From a virus, in IMG/VR virus record IMGVR_UViG_3300043431_000067, positions 1 to 24,459 of that record: a stretch of 24,459 nt of DNA; one strand, 5' to 3'. Position 1 is the first letter of the stretch. Every line of letters starts with the position of its first letter. The position numbers and the translations under genes were made by a program. The notes beneath the pieces were generated by a model that was not told where the DNA came from, did not search any database, and saw only the letters and a program-made list of their open reading frames with translations. Shown here one piece after another: positions 1-6,447 of this stretch.

Positions 1-54
1 ATTGACATTATAGGAGCCAATGGGAATACGGGGGATCATTATGGAAAAGTATGA
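1..54 (+). CDS. 3' end of an upstream gene (partial, tentative)
   Basis: The first frame is open from the window edge to a TGA at 52-54 and reads IDIIGANGNTGDHYGKV. It would overlap the start of the next gene (ATG at 41) by 14 nt, which matches the overlapping style of the other genes in this block. The piece is too short to assign a product. The other two forward frames close within the first few codons, so this is the likelier frame for a gene running in from the left. Confidence 0.3.
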   Translation: MDIIGANGNTGDHYGKV

Positions 55-205
55 ACAACCTGGAGAACGTCTTCATAGTAAAGTACCTACAGACAAGTAT
101 AAAGAAGCATATGATCGTATCTTTGGCAAGAAGCAATATTGGTATGAGAAGGTTCTAGAGAGAGAAAAAGATGAACATCATACGGAAACTCAAGAAGACA
201 AATGA
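41..205 (+). CDS. Small charged hypothetical protein (54 aa)
   Basis: I do not recognise this family. The product is a short hydrophilic protein rich in Lys, Glu and Tyr, with no membrane segment or cysteine motif. An in-frame ATG exists at 20, but its AGGAG is only about 3 nt away. The ATG at 41 follows GGGGGA by 5 nt and is the better start. The 3' end overlaps the following 50-residue gene by 35 nt. Its position at the head of a nucleic-acid-metabolism operon suggests an early phage accessory protein, but no function can be given. Confidence 0.6.
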   Translation: MEKYEQPGERLHSKVPTDKYKEAYDRIFGKKQYWYEKVLEREKDEHHTETQEDK

Positions 206-323
206 AGAAATCTATGAAGGAAACATTCGATCTGACTTCTCTACAACTCGAACAGTAGTTGTAGCTACTATCATTGAAGGTTGCTTTTGTATCCTTTGGT
301 CTTCCTTTTGGAATAAGAGATGA
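171..323 (+). CDS. Small putative membrane protein (50 aa), overlapping genes on both sides
   Basis: An ATG at 171 opens a 50-codon frame ending at TGA 321-323. It fills what would otherwise be a 114-bp hole between the preceding gene and the exonuclease. The N-terminus is basic (MNIIRKLKK). Residues about 28-46 form one hydrophobic stretch (TVVVATIIEGCFCILWSSF) that could cross the membrane, and the tail is NKR. A purine-rich GAGAGAGAAAAAG precedes the ATG. The stop overlaps the exonuclease ATG (ATGA at 320-323), the coupling seen throughout this operon. Function is unknown; a small inner-membrane protein is the natural reading. Support comes from frame, spacing and coupling only. Confidence 0.5.
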   Translation: MNIIRKLKKTNEEIYEGNIRSDFSTTRTVVVATIIEGCFCILWSSFWNKR

Positions 324-1033
324 AACGTCAGAGACTCCAGTACAAACCGATTGATGGCACTCTTGCCCTCTTGGATGGGGACATAATCTGCTACCGCATA
401 GGATTCACTACACAAGATGTTAATGAGAAAATTACTCTCTCTCGTATTAATTCCTATCTGGATAATATTCTATTTGATAGTGGTGCTAGTGATTATGTTA
501 TCTATCTTACTGGAAACAATAATTACAGAAAAGTAATTTATCCTGAATACAAAGCCAATCGTACTCAAGAGAAACCTAAACATTATGAACTGATTCGTGA
601 ATACCTCATGAATCATGAAGCTGCTGTAATGTGTGAGGAGGAAGAGGCTGATGATGTTATTGGGTATTCCCAAACAGAGAGTACTATCATCTGCACGATA
701 GATAAGGACCTCGACCAGATTCCTGGAAGACACTTTAACTTCGTAAAGAATAAGCATTATGAAGTGACAGAAGATGAAGGTCTTGCTTTCTTCTATTCTC
801 AATTGTTGACAGGGGATAGGGTCGATAATATCCCTGGTCTTCCTAAAGTTGGCCCTGTCAAGGCTAAGAAAATCCTAGGAGAGTGGACTGATGAACAAGA
901 TGCTAAAACAAAAACTCTTGAAGCCTACAAAGAACTCCTGGGAATGGATGAAGAAAAAGCAAGAGAAAGAATTAACCTTATTGGGAAACTCCTGTGGATT
1001 AGGAAAAAAGAAAATGAGCTTTGGGAATTTTAA
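320..1033 (+). CDS. 5'-3' exonuclease (T7 gp6-like, FEN/Pol I 5'-nuclease fold)
   Basis: Likely a metal-dependent 5'-3' exonuclease that removes primers and degrades host DNA, like T7 gp6. Visible motifs in order: LLDGD (Asp19/Asp21), the substrate-contact segment YRKVIYPEYKANR around residues 68-81, the acidic metal cluster EEEEADDVIG near 105-115, TIDKDLDQIPG near 125-136, and GDRVDNIPGLPKVGPVKAKKIL as a helix-hairpin-helix-like DNA-binding stretch. The product is 237 residues, somewhat shorter than T7 gp6. It ends just before an HNH gene, stop and start being directly adjacent (1033/1034). The start ATG overlaps the stop of the small membrane protein. The family call is strong; the exact substrate is inferred. 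Confidence 0.88.
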   Translation: MKRQRLQYKPIDGTLALLDGDIICYRIGFTTQDVNEKITLSRINSYLDNILFDSGASDYVIYLTGNNNYRKVIYPEYKANRTQEKPKHYELIREYLMNHEAAVMCEEEEADDVIGYSQTESTIICTIDKDLDQIPGRHFNFVKNKHYEVTEDEGLAFFYSQLLTGDRVDNIPGLPKVGPVKAKKILGEWTDEQDAKTKTLEAYKELLGMDEEKARERINLIGKLLWIRKKENELWEF

Positions 1034-1390
1034 ATGATCTGGACCGACGCAAGGAAACGAGGCTTTATCATCTCTCTTCTCCGTAAGGGTTTCTCTCGTT
1101 TCCCTGCTAAATATGAAGCACTGAAGAAAGCTTTTGTAGGGAGGAAACCTAATAAAGCTACAGGCAGATTAGCTGCTCATTACAAATGTGCTAAATGTAA
1201 AAAGGAGTTTGTCAAGGTAGATGTTGAAGTAGATCATATAATTACAGTCGTAGATGTTGAGAAAGGGTTTACAAGTTTTGAAGAGTATGTTGACAGACTC
1301 TTCTGTTCTCCTGACAATCTCCAAATTTTATGTAAGCCCTGCCATCGAAAGAAAACTCTTGCTGAAATGAAGAAAAGGAAGAAGAAATGA
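1034..1390 (+). CDS. HNH endonuclease, podovirus type (118 aa)
   Basis: This is a zinc-stabilised HNH nuclease. CAKC (Cys52/Cys55) pairs with CKPCH (Cys100/Cys103/His104). The catalytic core is VDHI (Asp67-His68), with Asn95 in SPDNLQ. The N-terminal stretch, with its basic GRKPNKATGR, resembles the compact HNH proteins common beside replication genes in T7-like phages. The start directly abuts the exonuclease stop, and the 3' end overlaps the next gene by ATGA. It may be a homing-type nuclease or a nuclease domesticated for replication or packaging; the sequence does not decide. Confidence 0.85.
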   Translation: MIWTDARKRGFIISLLRKGFSRFPAKYEALKKAFVGRKPNKATGRLAAHYKCAKCKKEFVKVDVEVDHIITVVDVEKGFTSFEEYVDRLFCSPDNLQILCKPCHRKKTLAEMKKRKKK

Positions 1391-1641
1391 AATTTAAGAA
1401 AGAAGACCTTCTTAATGATGTTTTTGAAGAAGTCTATGAGAAAGTTACAGATACTTCTCGTTGGTCCACGAATTATGAAAAAGTTTTTAAGTACGAGGAT
1501 AAATTCTATATTACTTGGTTTAGTAGGGGGGCTACTGAGTATCAAGATGAATCTCCCTATGAGGATGAAGGAGATGAAATTGAATGTCCTGAAGTAATCC
1601 CCACTGAAGAAACTATCATTGTGTATAAGGTGAAAAAATGA
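1387..1641 (+). CDS. Acidic hypothetical protein (84 aa)
   Basis: Unrecognised. The N-terminal half is mixed in charge and aromatic. The C-terminal half is strongly acidic (about residues 52-72, e.g. YQDESPYEDEGDEIE), which could suit binding to a basic protein or mimicking DNA, but no motif shows this. It is coupled by ATGA overlaps to the HNH gene upstream and the membrane protein downstream, so it belongs to the same transcript. Confidence 0.65.
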   Translation: MKFKKEDLLNDVFEEVYEKVTDTSRWSTNYEKVFKYEDKFYITWFSRGATEYQDESPYEDEGDEIECPEVIPTEETIIVYKVKK

Positions 1642-1886
1642 AATGGTATGAAGACCTTTTTGCTTGGGCTTCTATATTTCTAGTAGGTGCAGCCGCTTCT
1701 CTTGGTATGTATTTTGTAGGGAAGTATGAGGTAGTTGAGAGTTGTAAACATTATGGAGCCTATGTTATCTCTGACAAGGAGAGTATTCTTTGTGTAGTTA
1801 AACCTATGATTAAAGAGAATCAGGGAGAGCTACAATATCTCCGTCCTAATGGAAAGAAAGTAATTCAAGTGAAAGGTATCGAATGA
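1638..1886 (+). CDS. Single-pass membrane protein of unknown function (82 aa)
   Basis: Residues about 8-27 (FAWASIFLVGAAASLGMYFV) form one clear transmembrane helix near the N-terminus. About 50 hydrophilic residues with two cysteines follow. The helix lacks a convincing signal-peptidase site, so an N-terminal anchor with the C-terminal domain on one face of the inner membrane is likely. Both ends overlap neighbours by ATGA. It is not recognisable as a holin or spanin, and the lysis genes lie on the other strand. Function unknown. Confidence 0.65.
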   Translation: MKWYEDLFAWASIFLVGAAASLGMYFVGKYEVVESCKHYGAYVISDKESILCVVKPMIKENQGELQYLRPNGKKVIQVKGIE

Positions 1887-2641
1887 AGGTTCATGCTGTT
1901 ATTCCTGACGTTCAAGCCAAACCTGGGAACAACTTTAAGTTCCTAGAGCGGGTCGGTCATTATCTAGCTGACAAGAAGCCTGATGTTATTGTCCAGATTG
2001 GTGACTTTGCTGATATGGAGTCTCTAAGCTCTTATGACAAAGGTAAGAAGAGCTTTGAGGGTAGGAGCTACACTCGGGATATTGAAGCTGCTAACGAGGC
2101 TATGGATGCCCTTGTAGGGCCTATGCTAGATGAGATGCTTCGTCTTAAGAAGAATAAAGAGAAGCAATGGAGACCTCGCTTCATCCTTACCCTTGGTAAC
2201 CATGAGGAGCGTATTAATCGAGCCATTGAAGAAGATAGGAAACTAGATGGCCTTATTTCTGTTTCTGATCTGCCTTATGCTGGTTGGGAAGTTCATCCGT
2301 TTCTTGAGCCAGTAGAAATTGATGGTGTTTTCTATTGCCACTATTTCCCAACGGGTGTTCTGGGTAGGCCTGCTGTTACTGCTAGTGCTATGGTTAGTAA
2401 GCTGCATGCAAGCTGTGTTGCAGGACACCAACAAGGTAAACAAGTAGCTTATGGAAAACGCCCAGATGGTTCTATGATAACCTGCATTATGGCAGGCTCT
2501 TGCTACGAGCACACCGAATCTTATTTAGACTACCAAAGTAATAAACATTGGAGAGGTATTATTATGCTACATGAAGTTAACAAGGGGACTTTTGATGAGA
2601 TGTTTGTATCTCTGGGTTATTTAGAGAAAAAGTATGAATAA
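1883..2641 (+). CDS. Phage calcineurin-like metallophosphoesterase (252 aa)
   Basis: Binuclear-metal phosphoesterase. The motifs run in the usual order: IPDVQ (Asp9, Gln11 in place of the common His), IGDFAD (Asp41), LGNHEER (Asn106/His107), CHYF (His153) and GHQQG (His182). Gln in motif one and GHQQ rather than GHxH are, from what I know, typical of the T7-like phage branch, so the enzyme is probably active. The substrate could be nucleic acid ends, cyclic nucleotides or a phosphoprotein; the sequence does not tell. The start overlaps the preceding stop by ATGA and the end overlaps the resolvase gene by 8 nt. Confidence 0.88.
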   Translation: MKVHAVIPDVQAKPGNNFKFLERVGHYLADKKPDVIVQIGDFADMESLSSYDKGKKSFEGRSYTRDIEAANEAMDALVGPMLDEMLRLKKNKEKQWRPRFILTLGNHEERINRAIEEDRKLDGLISVSDLPYAGWEVHPFLEPVEIDGVFYCHYFPTGVLGRPAVTASAMVSKLHASCVAGHQQGKQVAYGKRPDGSMITCIMAGSCYEHTESYLDYQSNKHWRGIIMLHEVNKGTFDEMFVSLGYLEKKYE

Positions 2642-2951
2642 ATATAAAGGCAGAGAGGATTGGTATGCTGCATATTATAAGAGAAATAAAGAAAAATACC
2701 AACACAATCAGAGAAAGAGACTCTACGGGTTACAACCAGAGCAATTAGAATTTCTCCTTATTTCGCAAAATAACTCTTGTGCAATTTGCAAAGCACCTTT
2801 TTCTGAAACACCCCATGTAGATCATTGTCATATAACTAAGGGAGTTAGGGGTTTGCTCTGTCGCAGATGTAACACTGGTTTGGGTTATTATGAGAAGTAT
2901 GCAGAACAATTTAAAGAATATCTAGAGGGCTCCACAAATGAATTTTTGTAA
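2634..2951 (+). CDS. Endonuclease VII-like recombination nuclease / resolvase (105 aa)
   Basis: Resembles the Phage_endo_7 (T4 endonuclease VII) family, which cleaves branched DNA. CAIC (Cys49/Cys52) and CRRC (Cys76/Cys79) form the zinc site. VDHCH (Asp63, His64, His66) with VRGLLC and CNTGLG is the characteristic beta-beta-alpha-metal core. A basic 40-residue N-terminus precedes it. At 105 residues it keeps only the catalytic half of T4 gp49 (157 residues). In a T7-like context it is a natural Holliday-junction resolvase in place of T7 gp3, resolving junctions before packaging, although a small homing nuclease of the same fold is possible. It overlaps the phosphoesterase by 8 nt. Confidence 0.85.
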   Translation: MNKYKGREDWYAAYYKRNKEKYQHNQRKRLYGLQPEQLEFLLISQNNSCAICKAPFSETPHVDHCHITKGVRGLLCRRCNTGLGYYEKYAEQFKEYLEGSTNEFL

Positions 2952-3312
2952 TAGACTTGCTAATGTTTCTAACAGGTTTCAAGGAGATACTAAGAAAGTA
3001 CTCTGTGTCTGTAGTGCTGGACTTCTCCGTAGCCCTACAATGGCTGTAGTACTCTCTCAAGAACCTTACAACTATAATACTCGGGCAGCAGGCTTGAGTA
3101 AAGAATATGCTCTTATTCTTGTAGATGACGTGCTTTTACATTGGGCAGATGAATTTGTCTGTGCTGAGTCTTGGATGTCTCAGGAGATTGAAGAGATGCT
3201 AAAGGCTTTAGGTATGGAACATAAAGATATTATTGCTTTGGATATTCCTGATAAATATGAATATAGGAACCCAGAACTCATGCAGCTAATTAGGGAGAAG
3301 TATGATGGGTGA
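2938..3312 (+). CDS. Tyrosine-phosphatase-like protein with CX5R loop (124 aa)
   Basis: VLCVCSAGLLRSPT carries the P-loop signature Cys25-X5-Arg31-Ser32 at the end of a hydrophobic beta strand, as in low-molecular-weight protein tyrosine phosphatases. Asp102 and Asp105 in LDIPDKYEY lie where the family places its general-acid Asp. The protein is short (124 versus about 150 residues), and residues 1-19 are an extension before the first strand. The start ATG lies inside the end of the preceding gene, with GAGGG upstream. Phosphatase activity is inferred; the target might be host phosphotyrosine proteins or a small molecule. The 3' end overlaps the next gene by 11 nt. Confidence 0.75.
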   Translation: MNFCNRLANVSNRFQGDTKKVLCVCSAGLLRSPTMAVVLSQEPYNYNTRAAGLSKEYALILVDDVLLHWADEFVCAESWMSQEIEEMLKALGMEHKDIIALDIPDKYEYRNPELMQLIREKYDG

Positions 3313-3595
3313 TTGTTCAGACATTTTGTATGAAGACCTGTTCTCTGAGAAGATTGGAGGTACATCAGACCAACCAATCTATCGTGTATCTTTTAAAGAT
3401 AAAACTTCTTGGGATTATGTTCTAGAAGATATTGCTAAAAGGGAGAGAATGGGATATAATAAGTATGGTAAGTACCTCACAGAGGATACTGATGAGGATA
3501 TGCTAAACCATGCTTATAATGAAGCTCTAGACCTTGTAGTTTATCTTCGTACCCTCATCCTTCAAAGAGGAGGGAGGTATGATCCAAGTTTATGA
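3302..3595 (+). CDS. MazG-like all-alpha NTP pyrophosphohydrolase-like protein (97 aa)
   Basis: The C-terminal half is helical and reads RERMGYNKYGKYL then DTDEDMLNHAYNEALDLVVYLR (about 48-83). This resembles short phage proteins related to MazG/dUTPase-type all-alpha pyrophosphohydrolases, in which acidic residues on paired helices hold Mg2+. If so, it would hydrolyse a (d)NTP to (d)NMP and PPi and act alongside the ribonucleotide reductase downstream. The full EExxE-plus-ExxD set is not clear, so catalysis is uncertain. Two ATGs stand in tandem (3302 and 3305); GGGAGAAG precedes both. Confidence 0.6.
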   Translation: MMGDCSDILYEDLFSEKIGGTSDQPIYRVSFKDKTSWDYVLEDIAKRERMGYNKYGKYLTEDTDEDMLNHAYNEALDLVVYLRTLILQRGGRYDPSL

Positions 3596-3669
3596 GAAAT
3601 CCCTCTAATTGTAAATGGTCTTCCCGAAAAGAACAAGCAAATAATAGAAGGAAATTTAATGAAATTTGA
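3592..3669 (+). CDS. Possible 25-residue basic micro-protein
   Basis: An ATG at 3592 overlaps the preceding stop (ATGA) and opens 25 codons, with 7 Arg/Lys and a TGA at 3667-3669. It occupies the 63-bp gap before the next gene and overlaps that gene by 11 nt. A GGGAGG lies about 14 nt upstream, too far for strong direct initiation, so translation would rely on coupling. No family resemblance. It could equally be untranslated spacer. Confidence 0.28.
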   Translation: MRNPSNCKWSSRKEQANNRRKFNEI

Positions 3670-3856
3670 ACGAGTATCTATCCATATTACCAATCATGAT
3701 GAGGATAACGCAACTGTTAAACTAGAGTTCTTTCCTCCCCTTCCTGAAGATGAAAATGATATTGAAGAGCAACCTTGCTTGAATGTCCTTGACATGCTTC
3801 TGGATACGCTCACTGAGCTGGGGGAGGCTGATCCACAGGTGGAATACTTGCAATGA
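3659..3856 (+). CDS. Small acidic hypothetical protein (65 aa)
   Basis: Unrecognised. An N-terminal beta-like segment (FERVSIHITNHD, then ATVKLEFFPPLP) is followed by an acidic linker and a C-terminal helix. AGAAGGAAA about 8 nt upstream of the ATG is a reasonable ribosome-binding site. The 3' end overlaps the next gene by ATGA. The strong net negative charge is compatible with a small inhibitor or adaptor protein, but nothing shows a function. Confidence 0.6.
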   Translation: MKFERVSIHITNHDEDNATVKLEFFPPLPEDENDIEEQPCLNVLDMLLDTLTELGEADPQVEYLQ

Positions 3857-4044
3857 CTTTTCTAGAGTTGTGTGAGAAGCTTTCTATGGAGGAGGAGACT
3901 ATTCTCCTTGAGTTGTTGGAGATTACCAGTGAAGAGATTGTCGAAAGATTCCTCGACCGGATCGAAGAAAAACAAGAGACCCTCCGATGGAAAGAAGGAT
4001 TTGAAGACGCCACCTCCGAGGAAGATGAGAGAACTTCTGAATAA
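3853..4044 (+). CDS. Small glutamate-rich helical protein (63 aa)
   Basis: Unrecognised. Almost entirely helix-forming with heptad-like leucines (FLELCEKLSMEEETILLELL), so a short coiled coil is plausible. Very acidic, with about 20 Glu. It is coupled to the preceding gene by ATGA and sits just upstream of the ribonucleotide reductase. A separate 25-codon frame begins inside its 3' end. Confidence 0.55.
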   Translation: MTFLELCEKLSMEEETILLELLEITSEEIVERFLDRIEEKQETLRWKEGFEDATSEEDERTSE

Positions 4045-4102
4045 TCGGGAATGGGATTGTGAATTGAAAGAAATGTATAAAGGGATTAATAGTGCTACCT
4101 AG
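4025..4102 (+). CDS. Possible 25-residue micro-protein leading into the reductase
   Basis: An ATG at 4025 just after CGAGGAAG opens 25 codons ending at TAG 4100-4102. It bridges the 47-nt gap between the preceding gene and the GTG start of the ribonucleotide reductase at 4092, overlapping both. A leader that carries ribosomes to the weak GTG start by coupling is one reading. No homology is recognisable, and the SD-to-ATG spacing is very short, so this remains tentative. Confidence 0.28.
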   Translation: MRELLNNREWDCELKEMYKGINSAT

Positions 4103-5990
4103 TCTTTATCAAGAAATTATCCATCAAAGTCGTTATGCTCGTTTTCTTCCTGACCAACATCGAAGGGAGACTTGGGAAGAAACTGTTCAGAGGCTTATGG
4201 ACTATCTCTGGAGTAAGGTAAGTGACGGGCTTATCCAGGATAAGGTGAATGAAGTTAAACAAGCTGTCCTCAATCTAGAAATCATGCCCTCCATGAGACT
4301 TATGATGACGGCCGGAGAGGCTTGTGAGAGAGATAATATCTCTGCTTACAATTGCTCTTATCTTGCTGTAAACAATAAGAGGGCCTTCTCTGAGGCTCTT
4401 TACATTCTTATGAATGGTACGGGTGTTGGGTTTAGTTGTGAAAGGCAAGAGGTTGCAAAGCTTCCTCCTATTCCTTTTGAACTCAAGCATGTTGATGATG
4501 TTATTGTTGTAGGAGATAGCAAACTTGGATGGGCTAAGTCCTTTAAAAAGCTCTTGTCCTCATTGTGGGAAGGAGACATTCCATCTGTTGACTATACGAA
4601 GGTACGTCCAGCAGGGGCACGACTTGTTACCTTCGGGGGACGGGCTTCTGGACCTGAACCTTTGCGGCGATTGTTCGAATTTACTATGGAAACTTTTAAG
4701 CGAGCAAAGGGTAGAAAACTTAATAGCCTTGAAGTACACGACATGATGTGTATGATTGGGGAGATTGTTGTGGTGGGTGGGGTGAGGCGATCTGCTCTTA
4801 TTTCTCTCTCCAATCTCTCTGATAGGCGTATGGCTGAGGCTAAGAGTGGTGCATGGTGGGAAGCTAACTCTCAACGATCTTTGGCTAATAATTCTGTAGC
4901 TTATACGGAGAAACCTGATGCTACGACTTTCCTGGAAGAATGGACTACTCTTGTTAAATCCAAGTCAGGAGAACGTGGAATCTTTAACCGAGAAGCTTCT
5001 CAACGTCAAGCAGCTAAGTGGGGACGGAGAGATAAAGATCGAGAGTACGGAACTAACCCATGCAGTGAAATTATTCTTCGTGATAAACAGTTCTGCAATC
5101 TTACGGAAGTGGTTGTTAGAGCGGATGACACATTTGACGATCTTAAACGAAAAGTTGAACTTGCCACAATTCTGGGAACTATTCAGTCTACCCTCACAAG
5201 TTTCCAATTCCTAAGTGAGGAGTGGAAGAAGAATACTGAGGAAGAGAGACTTCTTGGCGTTTCTTTGACAGGTATTATGGATCATCCAGTAATGAATGGG
5301 ACCTATAACTTTGAATTTGAAGCAGACTCATTAGAAGAATGGTTAGAGAAATTACGAGACCATGCAAGGAATGTAAATGAAGAGTGGGCTAGTAAATTAG
5401 GAATCCCCGCAAGTGCTTCAATTACTTGCGTTAAACCTTCTGGTACTGTTAGCCAGCTTGTTGACTCTGCCAGCGGCATTCATGCTCGTCATAACCCATA
5501 TTATATTAGACGTATCCGTATGGATAAAAAGGACAGTATCTACAAATTCTTAAAAGACAAAGGTGTCCCTGTAGAAGATGAAGCTTTTCGTCCTGAGTCT
5601 ACAGCAGTATTCTCTTTTCCTATGAAAGCTCCTGAAGGTGCTGTATGTCGTATGGATAAGACAGCTATTGAGCAACTTGAACTATGGCTTACCTATCAAC
5701 GACATTGGTGTGAGCATAAGCCATCTGTAACCATCTCTGTTAAGGATAATGAATGGATGGAGGTAGGAGCTTGGGTATGGAAGCACTTTGATGAAATGTC
5801 TGGTGTATCCTTCCTTCCCTTCTCAGATCACACTTACCAACAAGCTCCTTACACCGATTGTACTAAAGAAGAGTATGAAGAGCTTCTGGCTAAGATGCCT
5901 ACAGTTGATTGGTCTGAATTTGTGGAGAAGGAAGACAATACGGAGGGGATGCAACAGCTTGCTTGTGTTGCGGGGGTGTGTGAGATATGA
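4092..5990 (+). CDS. nrdJ: Adenosylcobalamin-dependent (class II) ribonucleotide reductase (632 aa)
   Basis: Reduces ribonucleotides to deoxyribonucleotides in the host cytoplasm using a cobalamin-derived thiyl radical, supplying dNTPs for phage replication. NPCSE (Asn322, Cys324, Glu326) followed by Cys335 in FCNL reproduces the catalytic Asn-Cys-Glu and the reducing Cys of Lactobacillus RTPR; the 11-residue Cys-Cys spacing equals Cys408-Cys419 there. Cys88 (NCSY) is the disulfide partner. The C-terminal CVAGVC (Cys625/Cys630) is the CX4C thiol-relay tail. The N-terminus has no ATP-cone, and at 632 residues it is about 100 shorter than RTPR. No intein is seen. The start is GTG 4092 after AAAGGGA; no upstream in-frame ATG exists. 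It requires host cobalamin. Confidence 0.93.
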   Translation: MLPSLYQEIIHQSRYARFLPDQHRRETWEETVQRLMDYLWSKVSDGLIQDKVNEVKQAVLNLEIMPSMRLMMTAGEACERDNISAYNCSYLAVNNKRAFSEALYILMNGTGVGFSCERQEVAKLPPIPFELKHVDDVIVVGDSKLGWAKSFKKLLSSLWEGDIPSVDYTKVRPAGARLVTFGGRASGPEPLRRLFEFTMETFKRAKGRKLNSLEVHDMMCMIGEIVVVGGVRRSALISLSNLSDRRMAEAKSGAWWEANSQRSLANNSVAYTEKPDATTFLEEWTTLVKSKSGERGIFNREASQRQAAKWGRRDKDREYGTNPCSEIILRDKQFCNLTEVVVRADDTFDDLKRKVELATILGTIQSTLTSFQFLSEEWKKNTEEERLLGVSLTGIMDHPVMNGTYNFEFEADSLEEWLEKLRDHARNVNEEWASKLGIPASASITCVKPSGTVSQLVDSASGIHARHNPYYIRRIRMDKKDSIYKFLKDKGVPVEDEAFRPESTAVFSFPMKAPEGAVCRMDKTAIEQLELWLTYQRHWCEHKPSVTISVKDNEWMEVGAWVWKHFDEMSGVSFLPFSDHTYQQAPYTDCTKEEYEELLAKMPTVDWSEFVEKEDNTEGMQQLACVAGVCEI

Positions 5991-6094
5991 GATGTATCAA
6001 GCAATGTAAGCTCTCTCCCTGTAAAACATATTGCCTTGGTTGTAAACGAACTATGGAAGAGATTAGAGATGCGGGTAGCAATCGTAGGAAGTAG
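5987..6094 (+). CDS. DUF1289-like Cys-rich mini-protein (35 aa)
   Basis: A 35-codon gene whose ATG overlaps the reductase stop (ATGA at 5987-5990). The peptide carries Cys3, Cys7, Cys12, Cys16 and Cys19 followed by KRTMEEI. This reproduces the C-x3-C ... C-x2-C-x-RT-x-x-EI layout of DUF1289, a short family thought to bind metal or Fe-S. It ends about where that domain ends, so it looks complete. Its stop lies 26 nt inside the following SLOG gene. Function is unknown; direct coupling to the reductase might mean a metal or redox accessory, but that is a guess. Confidence 0.7.
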   Translation: MRCIKQCKLSPCKTYCLGCKRTMEEIRDAGSNRRK

Positions 6095-6437
6095 ACACAT
6101 AGATGATAGTCATTATGTTTTTCCTCATATTGCTCGGTTTATTAAGGAGCATACTTTTGGAAATGTTACAATTGTTTCAGGTGGTGCGAAGGGAGTAGAT
6201 AGTTTAGCTAAGGAATATGCTAAACAAAATGGGCTAGACTTTATTGAGTTTCAACCCTATCATGTACTAGATAAGCTTACACCTTTTGAGAAGAAATACT
6301 TCTTCATTAGGAATAGGCAAATCATTGACAACTGTGATAAGGTCTTAGCTTTTTGGGATGGGGTAAGTAGTGGAACTGAGCACGCTATTAAGTATGCTCA
6401 GAAACACAATAAACCAGTGATGATTATTAAATCTTAA
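6069..6437 (+). CDS. SLOG-fold (DUF2493 / YspA-type) nucleotide-binding protein (122 aa)
   Basis: Rossmann-like SLOG protein. It begins with the strand VAIVGSR (Gly7-Ser8-Arg9). VSGGAKGVDSLA (about 36-47) is the GGAxGxD nucleotide-phosphate loop. FFIRNRQIIDNCDKVLAFWDG (about 78-98) and SSGTEHAI complete the fold. SLOG proteins of this branch bind nucleotide-derived ligands such as ADP-ribose; I see no hydrolase motif. A TTG at 6036 would add 11 unrelated residues, whereas ATG 6069 directly precedes the conserved first strand and follows GAAGAGATTAGAG. It lies between a DUF1289-like gene and tad2, so a role in counter-defence or NAD-derived signalling is a reasonable hypothesis. Confidence 0.85.
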   Translation: MRVAIVGSRHIDDSHYVFPHIARFIKEHTFGNVTIVSGGAKGVDSLAKEYAKQNGLDFIEFQPYHVLDKLTPFEKKYFFIRNRQIIDNCDKVLAFWDGVSSGTEHAIKYAQKHNKPVMIIKS

Positions 6438-6447
6438 GGAGTTTTAT

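Noticed and set aside
1387-1641. Possible DNA-mimic anti-restriction (Ocr-like) protein because of acidity
   Set aside because: Only the C-terminal half is acidic and there is no resemblance to Ocr or other mimics beyond charge.
4560-4874. Minus-strand open frames inside the ribonucleotide reductase
   Set aside because: They lie opposite conserved catalytic coding sequence and have no recognisable protein features.
6036-6068. TTG-initiated 11-residue extension of the SLOG protein
   Set aside because: Adds residues before the conserved first beta strand, lies in the DUF1289-like gene, and the ATG at 6069 has a better ribosome site.
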